Part shown: positions 53,546-63,627 of the stretch, piece after piece
Position numbering within the stretch: the stretch's first letter is position 1
How the letters are laid out: each line of letters opens with the position of its first letter
NCBI RefSeq assembly: GCF_008629685.1
Contig: NZ_VWSF01000002.1
Location: 380,043 to 444,042 of the forward strand
Reading direction: 5' to 3'
From: Adhaeribacter rhizoryzae
Lineage (GTDB): Bacteria; Bacteroidota; Bacteroidia; Cytophagales; Hymenobacteraceae
Length of the DNA: 64,000 nucleotides
Notes under the pieces: model-generated
Database searches by the model: none
What the model was told of the DNA's origin: nothing
What the model saw: the letters and a program-made list of their open reading frames with translations, nothing else
Position numbers and translations under genes: made by a program

Positions 53546-53643
53546 CCTTCCCTAAATTAGGTAAGGAGTTAAGGCTAATGCATTGGATAGGCCTAAGCTT
53601 TACTTCAGCCGGGCTCCCCGCCTAAGTTTAGGAGGGGTGGGGG
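53546..53643. repeat. Pair of AT-centred G/C hairpin repeats
   Basis: CCTTCCCTAAATTAGGTAAGG (near-palindrome, 53546-53566) and CCCCGCCTAAGTTTAGGAGGGG (53616-53637), followed by TGGGGG, face each other in the gap 53325-53709. Both have a CCTAA...TTAGG core. They look like another dispersed repeat family; only one pair is in the window. The rest of the gap holds no gene. Confidence 0.5.
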
Positions 53644-53709
53644 TGGTTGTTTTAATTTTTTTCAAATAAGCTTTATTGCCCAAACCAGCAATATTTTAAG
53701 TAGAAAATA

Positions 53710-55887
53710 TTACCTATTCCACCAATAAGTTAGCTTTAGTACCAGGGCCCGGTTCCGGACCGAAAATGGAGCCGGGAGGTAATTATCGGTGTACACAATA
53801 AAGAGGTCGGAGGCAGGCTGGTAGCGCCACTGAAAACGCGTGTTCAGGTTAATATTGTTGGTTTGCTCGTTGTACTGGAAAAAGCTGGAAAAGAATATTT
53901 TGTTTGTCAGGGTTAAATCCAGTTGCGAGCCCACCAGCCAGAAATTGGTATTTCCCCAAGGTTCGGGCAGGCGAATATCGTTGTAACTGGCGTTGGCCAA
54001 CAGTTTTACGTAAGGCTGAAAGCGATAACCAACTTCGCCGGCTACGTTTGTTAGGCTACCATCGGCATAATAACTGCCCGAGCGGGTGCTAAAGGCGTAT
54101 GTAAATACGCTTTGGGGTTTCGAGAAATATTCGGTGCGCCAGGCTTTCCAGTGGTGGCGGGTGCCGCGGGCTAAAGTTTCGCGGCCGGTGTTGGTTGGGT
54201 CGAAGGGCTGTAATAATTTTACATATTCATCTACCAGCGTTACCGCAAACGTACTTTGGGTCCGGAAAGCAAACGCATAAGCTAAAGTATTCAGGTAATC
54301 CGTCGATTTAAACTTATCGTCGAAATATTGGATGGTACTTAGCTTAGGCCCGTGGCTCAGAATGCGGCCGCTTTTCGGGAAAAAGAACCGGCTTGCAACC
54401 GGGTTAATTTTATAATAATTATTACGGGGCACATAACCTACTTCGGCGGTAAAGTTTTTGCCTACGTATTCTTCCTGCAGCAATATATCCCATTTGCGAC
54501 TTTTGTATTGCAAGTGAGCTGCTTGTACCAAATCTTGCCCCGATTTATCGGGCGTGAAAGATTTCAGCACAAAAGCTTTACCGGTCCAGACGTTATTTGC
54601 CGAAGCCAGGTTATACTCTAATCCCACGTTGCGGTTAAAGCGGGTGTAAGCGTTAGGAGCGGCGGTATCTTGTTTTGGATGGTAGTTGAGCGATTCTTTG
54701 TTTACAAACAAGAGCCCAATATTAGAGCGGGCAAATACCCGGCGCTGCAACGACATAATAGCAAAATTCTGCGCGGGTAAGCCGGTTTCATCTACGCTGG
54801 CGGTTTGCATATCCATTAGCCCAATGCGCCAGTCTTTGTTTATTTTGCCGCTGAGACGGGCGCCGGCCCGAATGGGTACGTTAAGGCCAATGCGCCGCGA
54901 GAAGAAAGGCCGGATATTAGCGTAGCCGAAGTTGGCGAATAAATCGGCGTTTTCGAGAAAGAACTGGCGGCGCTCCGGAAAGAATAATTCAAAGCGTTCG
55001 AGGTTGGTAACCTGGCGGTCTACATCTACCTGGCTGAAATCGGGGTTAATGGTTAAATCTAAATTTAAGGCCGAGGTGATGCCTATTTTTACATCGGCGC
55101 CGGCTTTGCGCAAATAATCAACGGGTTTATTTTGTTCGTAATTTTTTACGCCGCCGCCCAGCACGTACGGAATTACCGAAATATTTGCCCCGGTAGACGG
55201 CGGCGGTTGATCCCAAACCAGGTTGCCGGTGTAGGCCAGCGAAGCCGTTGGGAACTGCCGGGGAATGGGCGTCCAGCTCGATTTTTCGGTGGTTTTTAAA
55301 TCCAGACGACTGAAATTAATGCCCCAGCGGGTAATATCTTTTTTGTAGCGGATGGTGGTAAACGGAATGGCCATTTCGAACACCCATTTCTCGGCATCGT
55401 TGGTTACTTTCGAAACCCATTTATTGTCCCAGTTCAGGTCTACGGCGCTGCCGCTGTGCATGGTGCCATCCCATTGGGCTCCAGCCGCATTGGCCCCAAA
55501 CGAAAATCCGTTGGTTTGGTCGTCAAAGGGGTCCATAAAGAGCAGGAAGTTATCGTTTTTACCGAAAGAAAAATCGCGGCGCAAAGACTCTACGTAGTAT
55601 GGGCCGGGTAAGGCGTGGTAGCAAAGCGCAATCAGGTACAGGTTTTTGTCGTCGTAAGTCATGCGTACTTCGGTGCGCGTTTTAGCCCGGCTGGTATCCA
55701 TGGGCAACACCATAAAAAAATCTTTGGCGACATCGGTGTTTTGCCAGGCTTCCTCATTCATTAGGCCATCTACTTCTACGGGTAAAGTAGTTTTGCGCAG
55801 TTGTAATTGGTAAGCTTCATTTTTTTTCTGGGCAAAAGCCGGGAGGCAGCTAAATATTATTAAAAATAAAAGGTAAAAGTTCTTCAT
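53710..55887 (-). CDS. DUF5916 / CBM9-like outer-membrane protein
   Basis: A 725-residue exported protein with a signal peptide (LLFLIIFSCLPAFAQ). The N-terminal about 215 residues form a CBM9-like sugar-binding domain (VDGLMNEEAWQNTDVAKDFF; DDKNLYLIALCYHA). Then comes the DUF5916 region with DLTINPDFSQVDVDRQVTNL, ERFELFFPERRQFFLENADL and FFSRRIGLN. The rest is a beta-barrel ending LTYWWNR. It is common next to peptidases and polysaccharide genes in Bacteroidota; its function is unproven. It is divergent from the sigma/SusC cluster. Confidence 0.88.
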   Translation of the reverse strand: MKNFYLLFLIIFSCLPAFAQKKNEAYQLQLRKTTLPVEVDGLMNEEAWQNTDVAKDFFMVLPMDTSRAKTRTEVRMTYDDKNLYLIALCYHALPGPYYVESLRRDFSFGKNDNFLLFMDPFDDQTNGFSFGANAAGAQWDGTMHSGSAVDLNWDNKWVSKVTNDAEKWVFEMAIPFTTIRYKKDITRWGINFSRLDLKTTEKSSWTPIPRQFPTASLAYTGNLVWDQPPPSTGANISVIPYVLGGGVKNYEQNKPVDYLRKAGADVKIGITSALNLDLTINPDFSQVDVDRQVTNLERFELFFPERRQFFLENADLFANFGYANIRPFFSRRIGLNVPIRAGARLSGKINKDWRIGLMDMQTASVDETGLPAQNFAIMSLQRRVFARSNIGLLFVNKESLNYHPKQDTAAPNAYTRFNRNVGLEYNLASANNVWTGKAFVLKSFTPDKSGQDLVQAAHLQYKSRKWDILLQEEYVGKNFTAEVGYVPRNNYYKINPVASRFFFPKSGRILSHGPKLSTIQYFDDKFKSTDYLNTLAYAFAFRTQSTFAVTLVDEYVKLLQPFDPTNTGRETLARGTRHHWKAWRTEYFSKPQSVFTYAFSTRSGSYYADGSLTNVAGEVGYRFQPYVKLLANASYNDIRLPEPWGNTNFWLVGSQLDLTLTNKIFFSSFFQYNEQTNNINLNTRFQWRYQPASDLFIVYTDNYLPAPFSVRNRALVLKLTYWWNR

Positions 55888-56479
55888 GCAGGTACGCGGT
55901 ATTGGGTTTAGTTAGAGCAAAAAATAGCTCTTATTAAGGGCATAGTTAATATTTTTAAACCTGGCTTAAACAAAGGTTAGGTCGGGTATGCTTTTAAGCA
56001 TAAATGGTATCATCGAAAATAAAAAAATTGGGGTTTTAAAGCAGCGCAAATAATATAAATTACCCGGCCTAAAAGGTAAGTAGGGTTTCTGAAGCATTGC
56101 TATATTTCTGTAAGGCAAAATAATGGGTTAGCTGCTAATTTGGCTTGCCTGGGCTAAAAGCAATAAAATCAGGGAGCCGGAAATTGTAATTTTATTAACC
56201 TAACTCAATGTTAAATATATTTATAATATTCCCCAAAATTAAAATCTTTTATAGAGCAGTTTTGGAATTGAATTTATTACAGCATAACCGTTAAAACTAT
56301 TTCTTTAAATAAATTAAGCCACCTGCATCCGGGTGTTAACTGCTGCCCCATTCTTTTAAACCTTTTTTTACCGGTTGCTTTTTAGGCTGATAAAATCTAC
56401 ATTTAGAGAACTTTCAATACAAATCCGGCGGATTACCCGCAACAAGGAAACTGCAATAAACCTAACGTGTTTTCTGCCT
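55888..56479. other. Divergent promoter region
   Basis: About 590 AT-rich bases between the DUF5916 gene and the ECF sigma gene. No RNA or repeat is seen. A frame opens at a TTG at 56375 but the sigma factor's family-like start is at 56480. Confidence 0.35.
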
Positions 56480-57112
56480 ATGGAGCTCCCTCTGGCGCAA
56501 CCAAATTTCAGTGCATCACCAGCCTTTTCGGCTAATGATGAAAACTGCTGGGAGTTATTTAAATCTGGGAATAGGAATGCCTTTGCCGAATTATATCAAA
56601 ATCATATTCAGGCATTATTTAGTTACGGCACTAAAATTTGTGCAGATAACCAGGTAGTAGAAGATTGCATTCAGGAGCTGTTTATTTACTTATGGCACAA
56701 CAAAGAAAATTTAAGCGCTACAAATAATATTAAATATTATTTGTTTAAATCTTTACGCCGCCGAATACACCAGGAACTGGAAGCTGGTAACCGAAAAAAT
56801 AAATTAAGTACGAGCTTTGCTTATGAACAACTTACAGCCGAAGCTTCGCCGGAATATTCTCTGATAGTGGCCAGCATAGAGGAAAATCAGCGGGAAAGAA
56901 TGCAGCAAGCCTTACTGGCTTTAACCAAACGCCAACAGGAAGCTATTTATTTAAGGTTTTACGATAACCTCAGTTTTCAGGAAATAGCTGATATTATGGG
57001 GCTGCAAATAAAATCGACTTATAATCTTATTTCTAAAGCAATAGAGGAATTGCGGGAACACGTGCAGGTATTTAACCTGTCGCTTTTCCTGCTCATGTTT
57101 TTTCCGCTTTAA
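56480..57112 (+). CDS. ECF sigma-70 factor (SusC/D-associated type)
   Basis: A 210-residue sigma factor. The ATG at 56480 (MELPLAQPNF) is preferred to the earlier TTG. Region 2 has NAFAELYQNHIQALFSYGTK, then VVEDCIQELFIYLWHNKENL; region 4 has ALTKRQQEAIYLRFYDNLSF, then QEIADIMGLQIKSTYNLISK. It belongs to the Bacteroidota ECF group that controls SusC/SusD loci and is held by a FecR-type anti-sigma, which is the next gene, 226 bases on. Confidence 0.9.
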   Translation: MELPLAQPNFSASPAFSANDENCWELFKSGNRNAFAELYQNHIQALFSYGTKICADNQVVEDCIQELFIYLWHNKENLSATNNIKYYLFKSLRRRIHQELEAGNRKNKLSTSFAYEQLTAEASPEYSLIVASIEENQRERMQQALLALTKRQQEAIYLRFYDNLSFQEIADIMGLQIKSTYNLISKAIEELREHVQVFNLSLFLLMFFPL

Positions 57113-57338
57113 ATTATCCTACACCAGCAGCTTAAATCCCATAACTACTAACCTTCCAATATTGTACTTTATTAAAGTTCAGGTTTATGCCCTGTTAATT
57201 CAAAAAAGTGTAATGGTTAGGTTTGATTCTTAGAAAAAGTGAAATATTTAAAAAAGTCTGAAAAATATTGATGGAATTTATAGCCTTTGGCCCTTTGCTA
57301 TATAAAAGCAGCTGTATACAGGCAATATTTTCTTTCAG

Positions 57339-58400
57339 ATGGATTATACCGGATTTACCGCACCCGATTTTTTACTAGACGATTATTTTCAAAGCTGGGT
57401 ATTACAACCCAATCCGGAAAATGAAAAGTTCTGGCAAAATTGGTTGTTAGCCCACCCAAATAAGCAACACGAAGTTAAAAAAGCCCGTGAGTTACTTTTA
57501 TCTCTTGATTTTAAACCAGTTGTATTACCGGCCGAAAAGGTAAATCATATCTGGAACAATATTGAAGTCCGCACCCAGGATACAAAAGTAATACCGCTGG
57601 TACCGGAAGAAAGGCCGGTTACCAATAACCAGATTAACTGGCTGCGGGTGGCCGCAATATTTATAGGCGTTTTATTTGCCGGCCTGGCTTTGTGGAAGTT
57701 TCAGAAAACCGAAAGTACCCAAATTCGGGTTGCTACGGGCTTCGGCGAAATCCGTACCGTTACTTTGCCCGATAATTCTAAAGTGGTTTTAAACGGGAAT
57801 TCGGTTTTAAGTTACGCCAGTTCCTGGGATGCTTCCTCAGTACGGGAAGTGAAGTTACAGGGCGAAGCCTACTTTTCGGTTACGCATACGCAAAATCACC
57901 AGCAATTTCGGGTTCAGGCTTCAGATGGGGTAAACGTGGAAGTGCTGGGAACAAAATTTGTGCTGACTAACCGGCCTCGGAAAACCAGGGTGGTGCTGAG
58001 CGAAGGAAAGGTGAAAGTAGCCGTTGCGGATGCACATGGGGAGGAAAATGGCTCAGAGAGCTCCCCGAAAGGAACCGAAGCAATTATGAAACCAGGGGAA
58101 CTGGTAGAATTGGGCCCGGACCGCCGTTTAAATAAACGTACTGTTCATAACCCGGCGCTTTATAGTGCATTCCTGCAGCATAAAATTGTTTTTGTAGATA
58201 CGCCGCTTTCCGAAGTAGCACGGGTTTTAAAAGATACCTATGGGTATCAGGTAACTTTTACCGACCCAGCCCTGGCCACCCGTCGTTTCACTGGCTCTGG
58301 CCATCCTAAGAAAATAGATCTGCTTTTAACCGCTATCGAGAAGTCTTTCAGATTAACCATCGAAAAGAAAGGCCGGCATATTACCATAAAACCGGCGTAA
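57339..58400 (+). CDS. FecR-family anti-sigma factor
   Basis: A 353-residue membrane protein. An N-terminal cytoplasmic anti-sigma part of about 100 residues is followed by one TM segment (WLRVAAIFIGVLFAGLALW, about 104-122), a periplasmic FecR domain (VATGFGEIRTVTLPDNSKVV; LQGEAYFSVTHT) and a C-terminal DUF4974 domain (FVDTPLSEVARVLKDTYGYQ; LLTAIEKSFRLTIEKKG). It would release the sigma factor when SusC's STN domain touches its periplasmic end. The gene order sigma-FecR-SusC-SusD supports this. Confidence 0.92.
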   Translation: MDYTGFTAPDFLLDDYFQSWVLQPNPENEKFWQNWLLAHPNKQHEVKKARELLLSLDFKPVVLPAEKVNHIWNNIEVRTQDTKVIPLVPEERPVTNNQINWLRVAAIFIGVLFAGLALWKFQKTESTQIRVATGFGEIRTVTLPDNSKVVLNGNSVLSYASSWDASSVREVKLQGEAYFSVTHTQNHQQFRVQASDGVNVEVLGTKFVLTNRPRKTRVVLSEGKVKVAVADAHGEENGSESSPKGTEAIMKPGELVELGPDRRLNKRTVHNPALYSAFLQHKIVFVDTPLSEVARVLKDTYGYQVTFTDPALATRRFTGSGHPKKIDLLLTAIEKSFRLTIEKKGRHITIKPA

Positions 58401-58461
58401 GTTTTTCGTCCAGCCCTTACCTAATCACCTAATTTATTATTCACCACAAACATCTAAAATT

Positions 58462-61400
58462 ATGTTAAAACCCTTACGCAAACTACCGCTATTAATGCTG
58501 GTAATTTGGTCTGCCGGCCTCATGCCCCCGGCCAGGGCGCAGGTACTTACCGCCCTTAACCGGGGCTTGACCAAACAAAGGAGTACCGGCAAAGAAAGTA
58601 GCCGCCAATCTTTGGCAAAAATATTAACCGCTTTCGAGAAGCAGCATAACATAACCTTTAACTACGATAGTGAGCTGTTGTTACCGATTGTGAGTGATTT
58701 AAAAGCGCTGGAAGGTCAGACCAAAAATATTGACGAATCCCTTACCAAATTACTGGCGCCGCACCAGCTTACCTTCGAAAAAATATCGGCCAACGATTAT
58801 ATTATAGTTCCGGTCCGGCCGCAACCAAAACCAGCCGAAAAGCCTTTATCCAAACCATCTTCTGGAATATTAGTGGATAAAGTAATTTCGGGTAAAGTAA
58901 CTTCTGCCAAAGGAGAAGGTTTGCCGGGGGTAACCGTACTGTTAAAAGGAACCTCGGTGGGGGCCACAACGGGTTCTGGCGGTGATTATACCTTATCGGT
59001 GCCGGATGCTGGCGGTACTTTAATATTTTCCTTTATTGGTTTTGCTACCAAAGAAGTGGCGGTGCCGCCAGCGGGCGGTACATTAAATATTACCTTAGAA
59101 GAAGATGCCAAGGCGCTGGAAGAAGTAGTAGTGGTAGGATTTGGTACTCAAAAGAAAGTGAACCTGACCGGAGCCGTGGCTACCGTTTCTTCCGAAGCTT
59201 TAACTTCCCGGCCAATCGGGCAAACTTCGGCCGCTTTGCAGGGAGTAGCCCCCGGGGTAACCGTTACCCAAAGCTCCGGCCGGCCCGGCGGCGATGCGGG
59301 TACCATCCGGATTAGGGGAATAGGAACACTGAGTGATTCTAACCCGTTGGTTTTGATAGACGGTATTGAGGGCTCTATTAATAACATCGATCCTAATTTA
59401 ATTGAATCTATTTCGGTGTTGAAAGATGCTGCTTCGGCTTCTATTTATGGTTCCCGGGCGGCAAACGGGGTTATTTTAGTAACCACCAAGCGGGCAAAGG
59501 GCAACCAGCTCAGCATTGGTTACAACGGTTACGGCGGGTTTCAGACCCCTACCAATATGCCCGATATGGTTAATGCCATCGATCACATGTTATTAACCAA
59601 CGAAGCTTATGTAAACGTAGGCCGGGCCGCGCTTTATTCCGATGCCTTAATAGATAAATATCGCACCGAAGGACCTGCTAACCGCGATTTATACCCCGAT
59701 ACCGACTGGCAAAAAGAAGTAATAACCGGTTCGGGTGCCATGCAAAGCCATTTTATCAGCCTGAATGGCGGGGGCGAAAAAATTCGTTTTCTGACTTCCT
59801 TGGGCTATTTCGACCAGCAGGGGCTTATCGAAAGCTCTAATTTCAAACGCTTTACTTTGCGTAACAATGCCGATATTTTGTTTTCGGATAAGTTTAACAT
59901 GAAGTTTGACTTACAACTGGTAAGCGCCCATACCACCGAACCGGGCCGGGGAACTTCCGATGTTTTTCATTGGATGAACCGGATTCCGGCTAACCAGCTT
60001 GGCATTAATTCGGATGGCACCTGGGGCGAAGGCTGGAACGGCGATAACCCGATTGCGTTTAGCCGCATTGGCGGAGAACGTAAAAACAACAGTCCATCGG
60101 CGCAATTAAATGTTTCGCTTAATTATACACCTGCAGAATGGCTGCAACTGGAGTTAACGGCAGCGCCCCGGTTTGCCCAATCGAACAACAGCGACTTTAA
60201 CCGGTCGGTACAAACCTATAAACCAAACGGTGCGGTAAGTTTCCTGGTTCCGGCCAGAAGCACCCTCACCGAGGAGCGCAACCAGGCCTTTTACAATAAT
60301 TTCCGGGGCACCCTAACGGCTACTAAAACTCTTGGCGGCCATGGCCTGAAATTATTATTAGGTGCTTCTCGCGAAGATTACCGCAACAATATTGTATCGG
60401 CTTTCCGCGATAATTTTATTCTGCCGGATTATCCGGTGCTGAATACCGGCTCGGCCAATAACCAACAAGCGCGGGGCGGTGGGGCCGAGTGGGCCCTGCA
60501 ATCCTTTTTCGGGCGGATTAACTACGATTATAACCAGAAATATTTGTTAGAAGTAAACGGTCGTTACGATGGTTCTTCGCGTTTTGCCACCGGCAATAAA
60601 TACGGCTTCTTCCCGTCGGTATCGGCAGGCTGGCGCATCTCCGAAGAAGCTTTTATGGAACCGTTGAAAAACGTAGTTAACGAATTAAAATTCCGGGGTT
60701 CCTGGGGCCGGTTGGGTAACCAGAATATTGGTAATTATCCGTTCACCTCCTTCATAAATTTAGGCTCTTATACACTGGGTAAACAAATTGTAAATACCGC
60801 CGCGCTCAATACCCTGGCTAACTCCGATATCTCTTGGGAAACCACCGAAATGACGGATTTCGGAATTGACCTGACCTTGTTAGATAATTTGTCTTTTACC
60901 GGCGATTATTATTTTCGGCAAACCCGCGATATTTTATACACCTTAGATGTACCCCTGATTATTGGTTTAGCAGCACCTTCGCAAAATGTGGGCGTGGTTA
61001 ACAACACCGGTTGGGAAATGGGGCTTACTTACCGGGGCGCAGTTAAAGATTTTAATTACGATGTAAGTTTCAACCTGTCGGATGTAATAAATGAAGTAGT
61101 GGACTTGCGCGGCGTAAACCGGACCGGCCTGACAGTTAGCCGGGAGGGTAACCCCATAAATTCCATCTTTGGGTTAGAAGCTGAAGGCTTTTTCCAGAGC
61201 GAGGACGAGGTGGCCGCCCACGCCAAACAATTCGGAACCATTAAACCCGGCGATATTAAGTACAAAGACCAGAACAACGACGGTATTATTAACGACAACG
61301 ACAACGTAATTATTGGCAGCACTATTCCGCGTTTAACTTTTGGTACTACCATCAACGCCACCTACAAAGGATTTAATTTAAATGTTTTCTTCCAGGGTGT

Positions 61401-61797
61401 AGGTAAGTCTGACGGATTCCTGTGGCAGCAAGGCATTATGCCTTTCTTCTTAGGCGGTACGGTGCAGGAACAGCACAAAGACCACTGGACTCCCGCAACC
61501 CCAAATGCTACTTTCCCCCGCCTGGCCTTTAGCGAAGCCAACAACGAAAAAGTATCGAGATTCTGGCTAAAAGATGCTTCTTACCTGCGCCTGAAAAATT
61601 TACAGCTAGGCTATAAACTCCCGACTTCTTTAGTGCAGCGGGTAGGCATGAAAAACCTGCGTCTTTATGTAAATGGCCAAAACCTCTTTACGCTGGATAA
61701 ATTCTGGAAAGGCTACGATGTAGAAACGCCCGTGGGTATTGGCAATGGATATCCGCAGGTGAAAGTTTACAGTTTTGGTGTTGATGTTAATTTTTAA
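58462..61797 (+). CDS. SusC/RagA TonB-linked transporter with STN signalling domain
   Basis: An 1111-residue outer-membrane receptor. A signal peptide (ILPLMLVIWSAGLMPPARAQ-like region, MLKPLRKLPLLMLVIWSAGL) is followed by an STN domain at about 53-115 (TAFEKQHNITFNYDSELLLP), a CarboxypepD_reg domain at about 138-200 (KVTSAKGEGLPGVTVLLKGT), the SusC mark EEVVVVGFGTQKKVNLTGAV, a plug (IRIRGIGTLSDSNPLVLIDG, SIYGSRAANGVILVTTK) and a 22-strand barrel to the end (YSFGVDVNF). It imports a glycan or related ligand with SusD. The STN domain makes it a transducer that reports ligand to the FecR anti-sigma. Confidence 0.95.
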   Translation: MLKPLRKLPLLMLVIWSAGLMPPARAQVLTALNRGLTKQRSTGKESSRQSLAKILTAFEKQHNITFNYDSELLLPIVSDLKALEGQTKNIDESLTKLLAPHQLTFEKISANDYIIVPVRPQPKPAEKPLSKPSSGILVDKVISGKVTSAKGEGLPGVTVLLKGTSVGATTGSGGDYTLSVPDAGGTLIFSFIGFATKEVAVPPAGGTLNITLEEDAKALEEVVVVGFGTQKKVNLTGAVATVSSEALTSRPIGQTSAALQGVAPGVTVTQSSGRPGGDAGTIRIRGIGTLSDSNPLVLIDGIEGSINNIDPNLIESISVLKDAASASIYGSRAANGVILVTTKRAKGNQLSIGYNGYGGFQTPTNMPDMVNAIDHMLLTNEAYVNVGRAALYSDALIDKYRTEGPANRDLYPDTDWQKEVITGSGAMQSHFISLNGGGEKIRFLTSLGYFDQQGLIESSNFKRFTLRNNADILFSDKFNMKFDLQLVSAHTTEPGRGTSDVFHWMNRIPANQLGINSDGTWGEGWNGDNPIAFSRIGGERKNNSPSAQLNVSLNYTPAEWLQLELTAAPRFAQSNNSDFNRSVQTYKPNGAVSFLVPARSTLTEERNQAFYNNFRGTLTATKTLGGHGLKLLLGASREDYRNNIVSAFRDNFILPDYPVLNTGSANNQQARGGGAEWALQSFFGRINYDYNQKYLLEVNGRYDGSSRFATGNKYGFFPSVSAGWRISEEAFMEPLKNVVNELKFRGSWGRLGNQNIGNYPFTSFINLGSYTLGKQIVNTAALNTLANSDISWETTEMTDFGIDLTLLDNLSFTGDYYFRQTRDILYTLDVPLIIGLAAPSQNVGVVNNTGWEMGLTYRGAVKDFNYDVSFNLSDVINEVVDLRGVNRTGLTVSREGNPINSIFGLEAEGFFQSEDEVAAHAKQFGTIKPGDIKYKDQNNDGIINDNDNVIIGSTIPRLTFGTTINATYKGFNLNVFFQGVGKSDGFLWQQGIMPFFLGGTVQEQHKDHWTPATPNATFPRLAFSEANNEKVSRFWLKDASYLRLKNLQLGYKLPTSLVQRVGMKNLRLYVNGQNLFTLDKFWKGYDVETPVGIGNGYPQVKVYSFGVDVNF

Positions 61798-61809
61798 TCA
61801 GAAGATAAA

Positions 61810-63483
61810 ATGTTACAGAAAATAAAATATTGGGTTCTGGGTCTCGGTTTGCTGTTTACCGCCCCATCCTGCGATGATTATTTAGAAAAATATCCCCTGG
61901 AAGGCCCTTCCGACGCTTCGTTTTTCACGAACGAGAGCGAGTTGTTATTGGCCATTAATGCCTGTTACAGTTCTTTAGCGGTGCACCCCAGCGATAACCT
62001 GCCGTTGCCCATGTTGTTAGATAATGCGGCTGATATAAGCTGGGACCGGAATAACAGCGATTTGCAGCAAATAGGAAAAGGCAGCCATGCCAGCAATAAT
62101 GGTTTTGTGCGCAATGTTTGGCAACAGGCATACACCGATATTGGCCGGTGCAATTTCCTGCTCGATAATATTGATAAAGTAAAAGACAAAACAACGCCCC
62201 AACTGTATGCCCGCACCAAAGCCGAAGCCCGTTTTTTACGTGCGTTTAATTACTCGCATTTAGTGGAGCTTTTTGGAGGCATTCCGTTGGTAACCAAAAC
62301 TTTGAAATTAGAAGAAGCATCGCTGCCTAAAAGTTCTAAAGAAGAAGTGGTAAATTTTATTTTAACCGAACTGGAAGAAGCCGCGGCCGATTTACCGGTT
62401 AGTTACGATGCCCAGAATAATGGCCGGGCTACGAAAGGAGCGGCGCTGGCCATAAAATCCAGAACGGCTTTGTATAATGGCAAATGGGAAGTAGCCGCTA
62501 AAGCCGCTAAAGATGTAATGGATTTAAACTACCATAAATTACATCCTAATTTTGGGCAGTTGTTTACCTACGCCGGGCAAAATTCAACCGAAATTATTTT
62601 TGCTTACCAATATTTAAGAGGCATCCGGACGCACACCGTACCCCAGTGTTTCTTTTCGCGCATGGGCCGGGGTAATTCTAACAAAGTACCCGGCCAGGTG
62701 CTGATTGATGCCTACGAATGTACCGACGGATTAACGATTGATAAATCGCCGCTTTATAACCCGCTTAACCCTTTTGTTAACCGCGACCCCCGTTTGGGCT
62801 ATACTGTAGCTTTACCCGGTTCTACCTTTTTAAATATTAAGTTCGAAACGAATAAAGACAGCTTAAAAACAACTGATTTTAGCACCACACCCGCCAGACG
62901 GGTAGATAATGTAGAGGCTACCCATGCCTTTGCAACTTTTACCGGTTATTGCTGGCGCAAATACACCGATATCATTGATCAGGCCGATGTTGTGAACTCC
63001 GAGCTGAATATTATTGCGGCCCGTTATGCCGAAGTACTGCTGAATTACGCTGAAGCAAAAATTGAATTGGGGCAACTCGACCCATCGGTTTACGATGCCA
63101 TTAATGCGGTTAGGCAACGGCCATCGGTAAATATGCCGGCCATTGAACCGGGTAAAACTCAGGCAGAATTGCGGTCGGTTGTGCGCAAGGAACGCAAATA
63201 TGAGCTGGCGAACGAAGGCTTGCGTTTGTACGACATCCGGCGCTGGAAAATTGCCGACCAGGTAATGAATGGCACCTTTTACGGTCGTATTCCGAAGGGC
63301 TTATTAGCCACTGCTCCAGCCATTGATGCCAACGGAACGCCAAACTATGCAACTGTACCAAACAGAGCCGATATGCGGGTAGTGGAACTCAGAGCCTTTG
63401 ATGCCGCGCGCGATTATTTATGGCCTATCCCGAACATTGAAGTGCTCACCAATACCAATTTAGAGCAGAACCCTAAGTATTAA
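61810..63483 (+). CDS. SusD/RagB surface glycan-binding lipoprotein
   Basis: A 557-residue lipoprotein (Cys21 in LFTAPSC). The SusD fold is clear: DYLEKYPLEGPSDASFFTNE at the N-terminus, then KAEARFLRAFNYSHLVELFG and GIPLVTKTL (TPR-rich SusD region), and ERKYELANEGLRLYDIRRWK, LWPIPNIEVLTNTNLEQNPK at the C-terminus. It begins 12 bases after susC, in one operon, and acts as its lid. The ligand cannot be predicted. Confidence 0.95.
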   Translation: MLQKIKYWVLGLGLLFTAPSCDDYLEKYPLEGPSDASFFTNESELLLAINACYSSLAVHPSDNLPLPMLLDNAADISWDRNNSDLQQIGKGSHASNNGFVRNVWQQAYTDIGRCNFLLDNIDKVKDKTTPQLYARTKAEARFLRAFNYSHLVELFGGIPLVTKTLKLEEASLPKSSKEEVVNFILTELEEAAADLPVSYDAQNNGRATKGAALAIKSRTALYNGKWEVAAKAAKDVMDLNYHKLHPNFGQLFTYAGQNSTEIIFAYQYLRGIRTHTVPQCFFSRMGRGNSNKVPGQVLIDAYECTDGLTIDKSPLYNPLNPFVNRDPRLGYTVALPGSTFLNIKFETNKDSLKTTDFSTTPARRVDNVEATHAFATFTGYCWRKYTDIIDQADVVNSELNIIAARYAEVLLNYAEAKIELGQLDPSVYDAINAVRQRPSVNMPAIEPGKTQAELRSVVRKERKYELANEGLRLYDIRRWKIADQVMNGTFYGRIPKGLLATAPAIDANGTPNYATVPNRADMRVVELRAFDAARDYLWPIPNIEVLTNTNLEQNPKY

Positions 63484-63547
63484 TAGTTTTCGCAAGTAGA
63501 ATATTTGAAAATGCTATTAGAGAAAACCCAAAAGTTTAGTTAAGCAC

Positions 63548-63584
63548 CTGCAACTCCGGTTAAGCACGAGAACCGGAGTTGCAG
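63548..63584. terminator. Hairpin after susD
   Basis: Perfect 14-bp stem CTGCAACTCCGGTT (63548-63561) / AACCGGAGTTGCAG (63571-63584), 9-base loop. No T run follows, so it may reduce rather than stop reading into the next gene. Confidence 0.6.
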
Positions 63585-63627
63585 CATAACTTACTGTTTT
63601 TAACTAACTGAATAAAAAACCGACTAA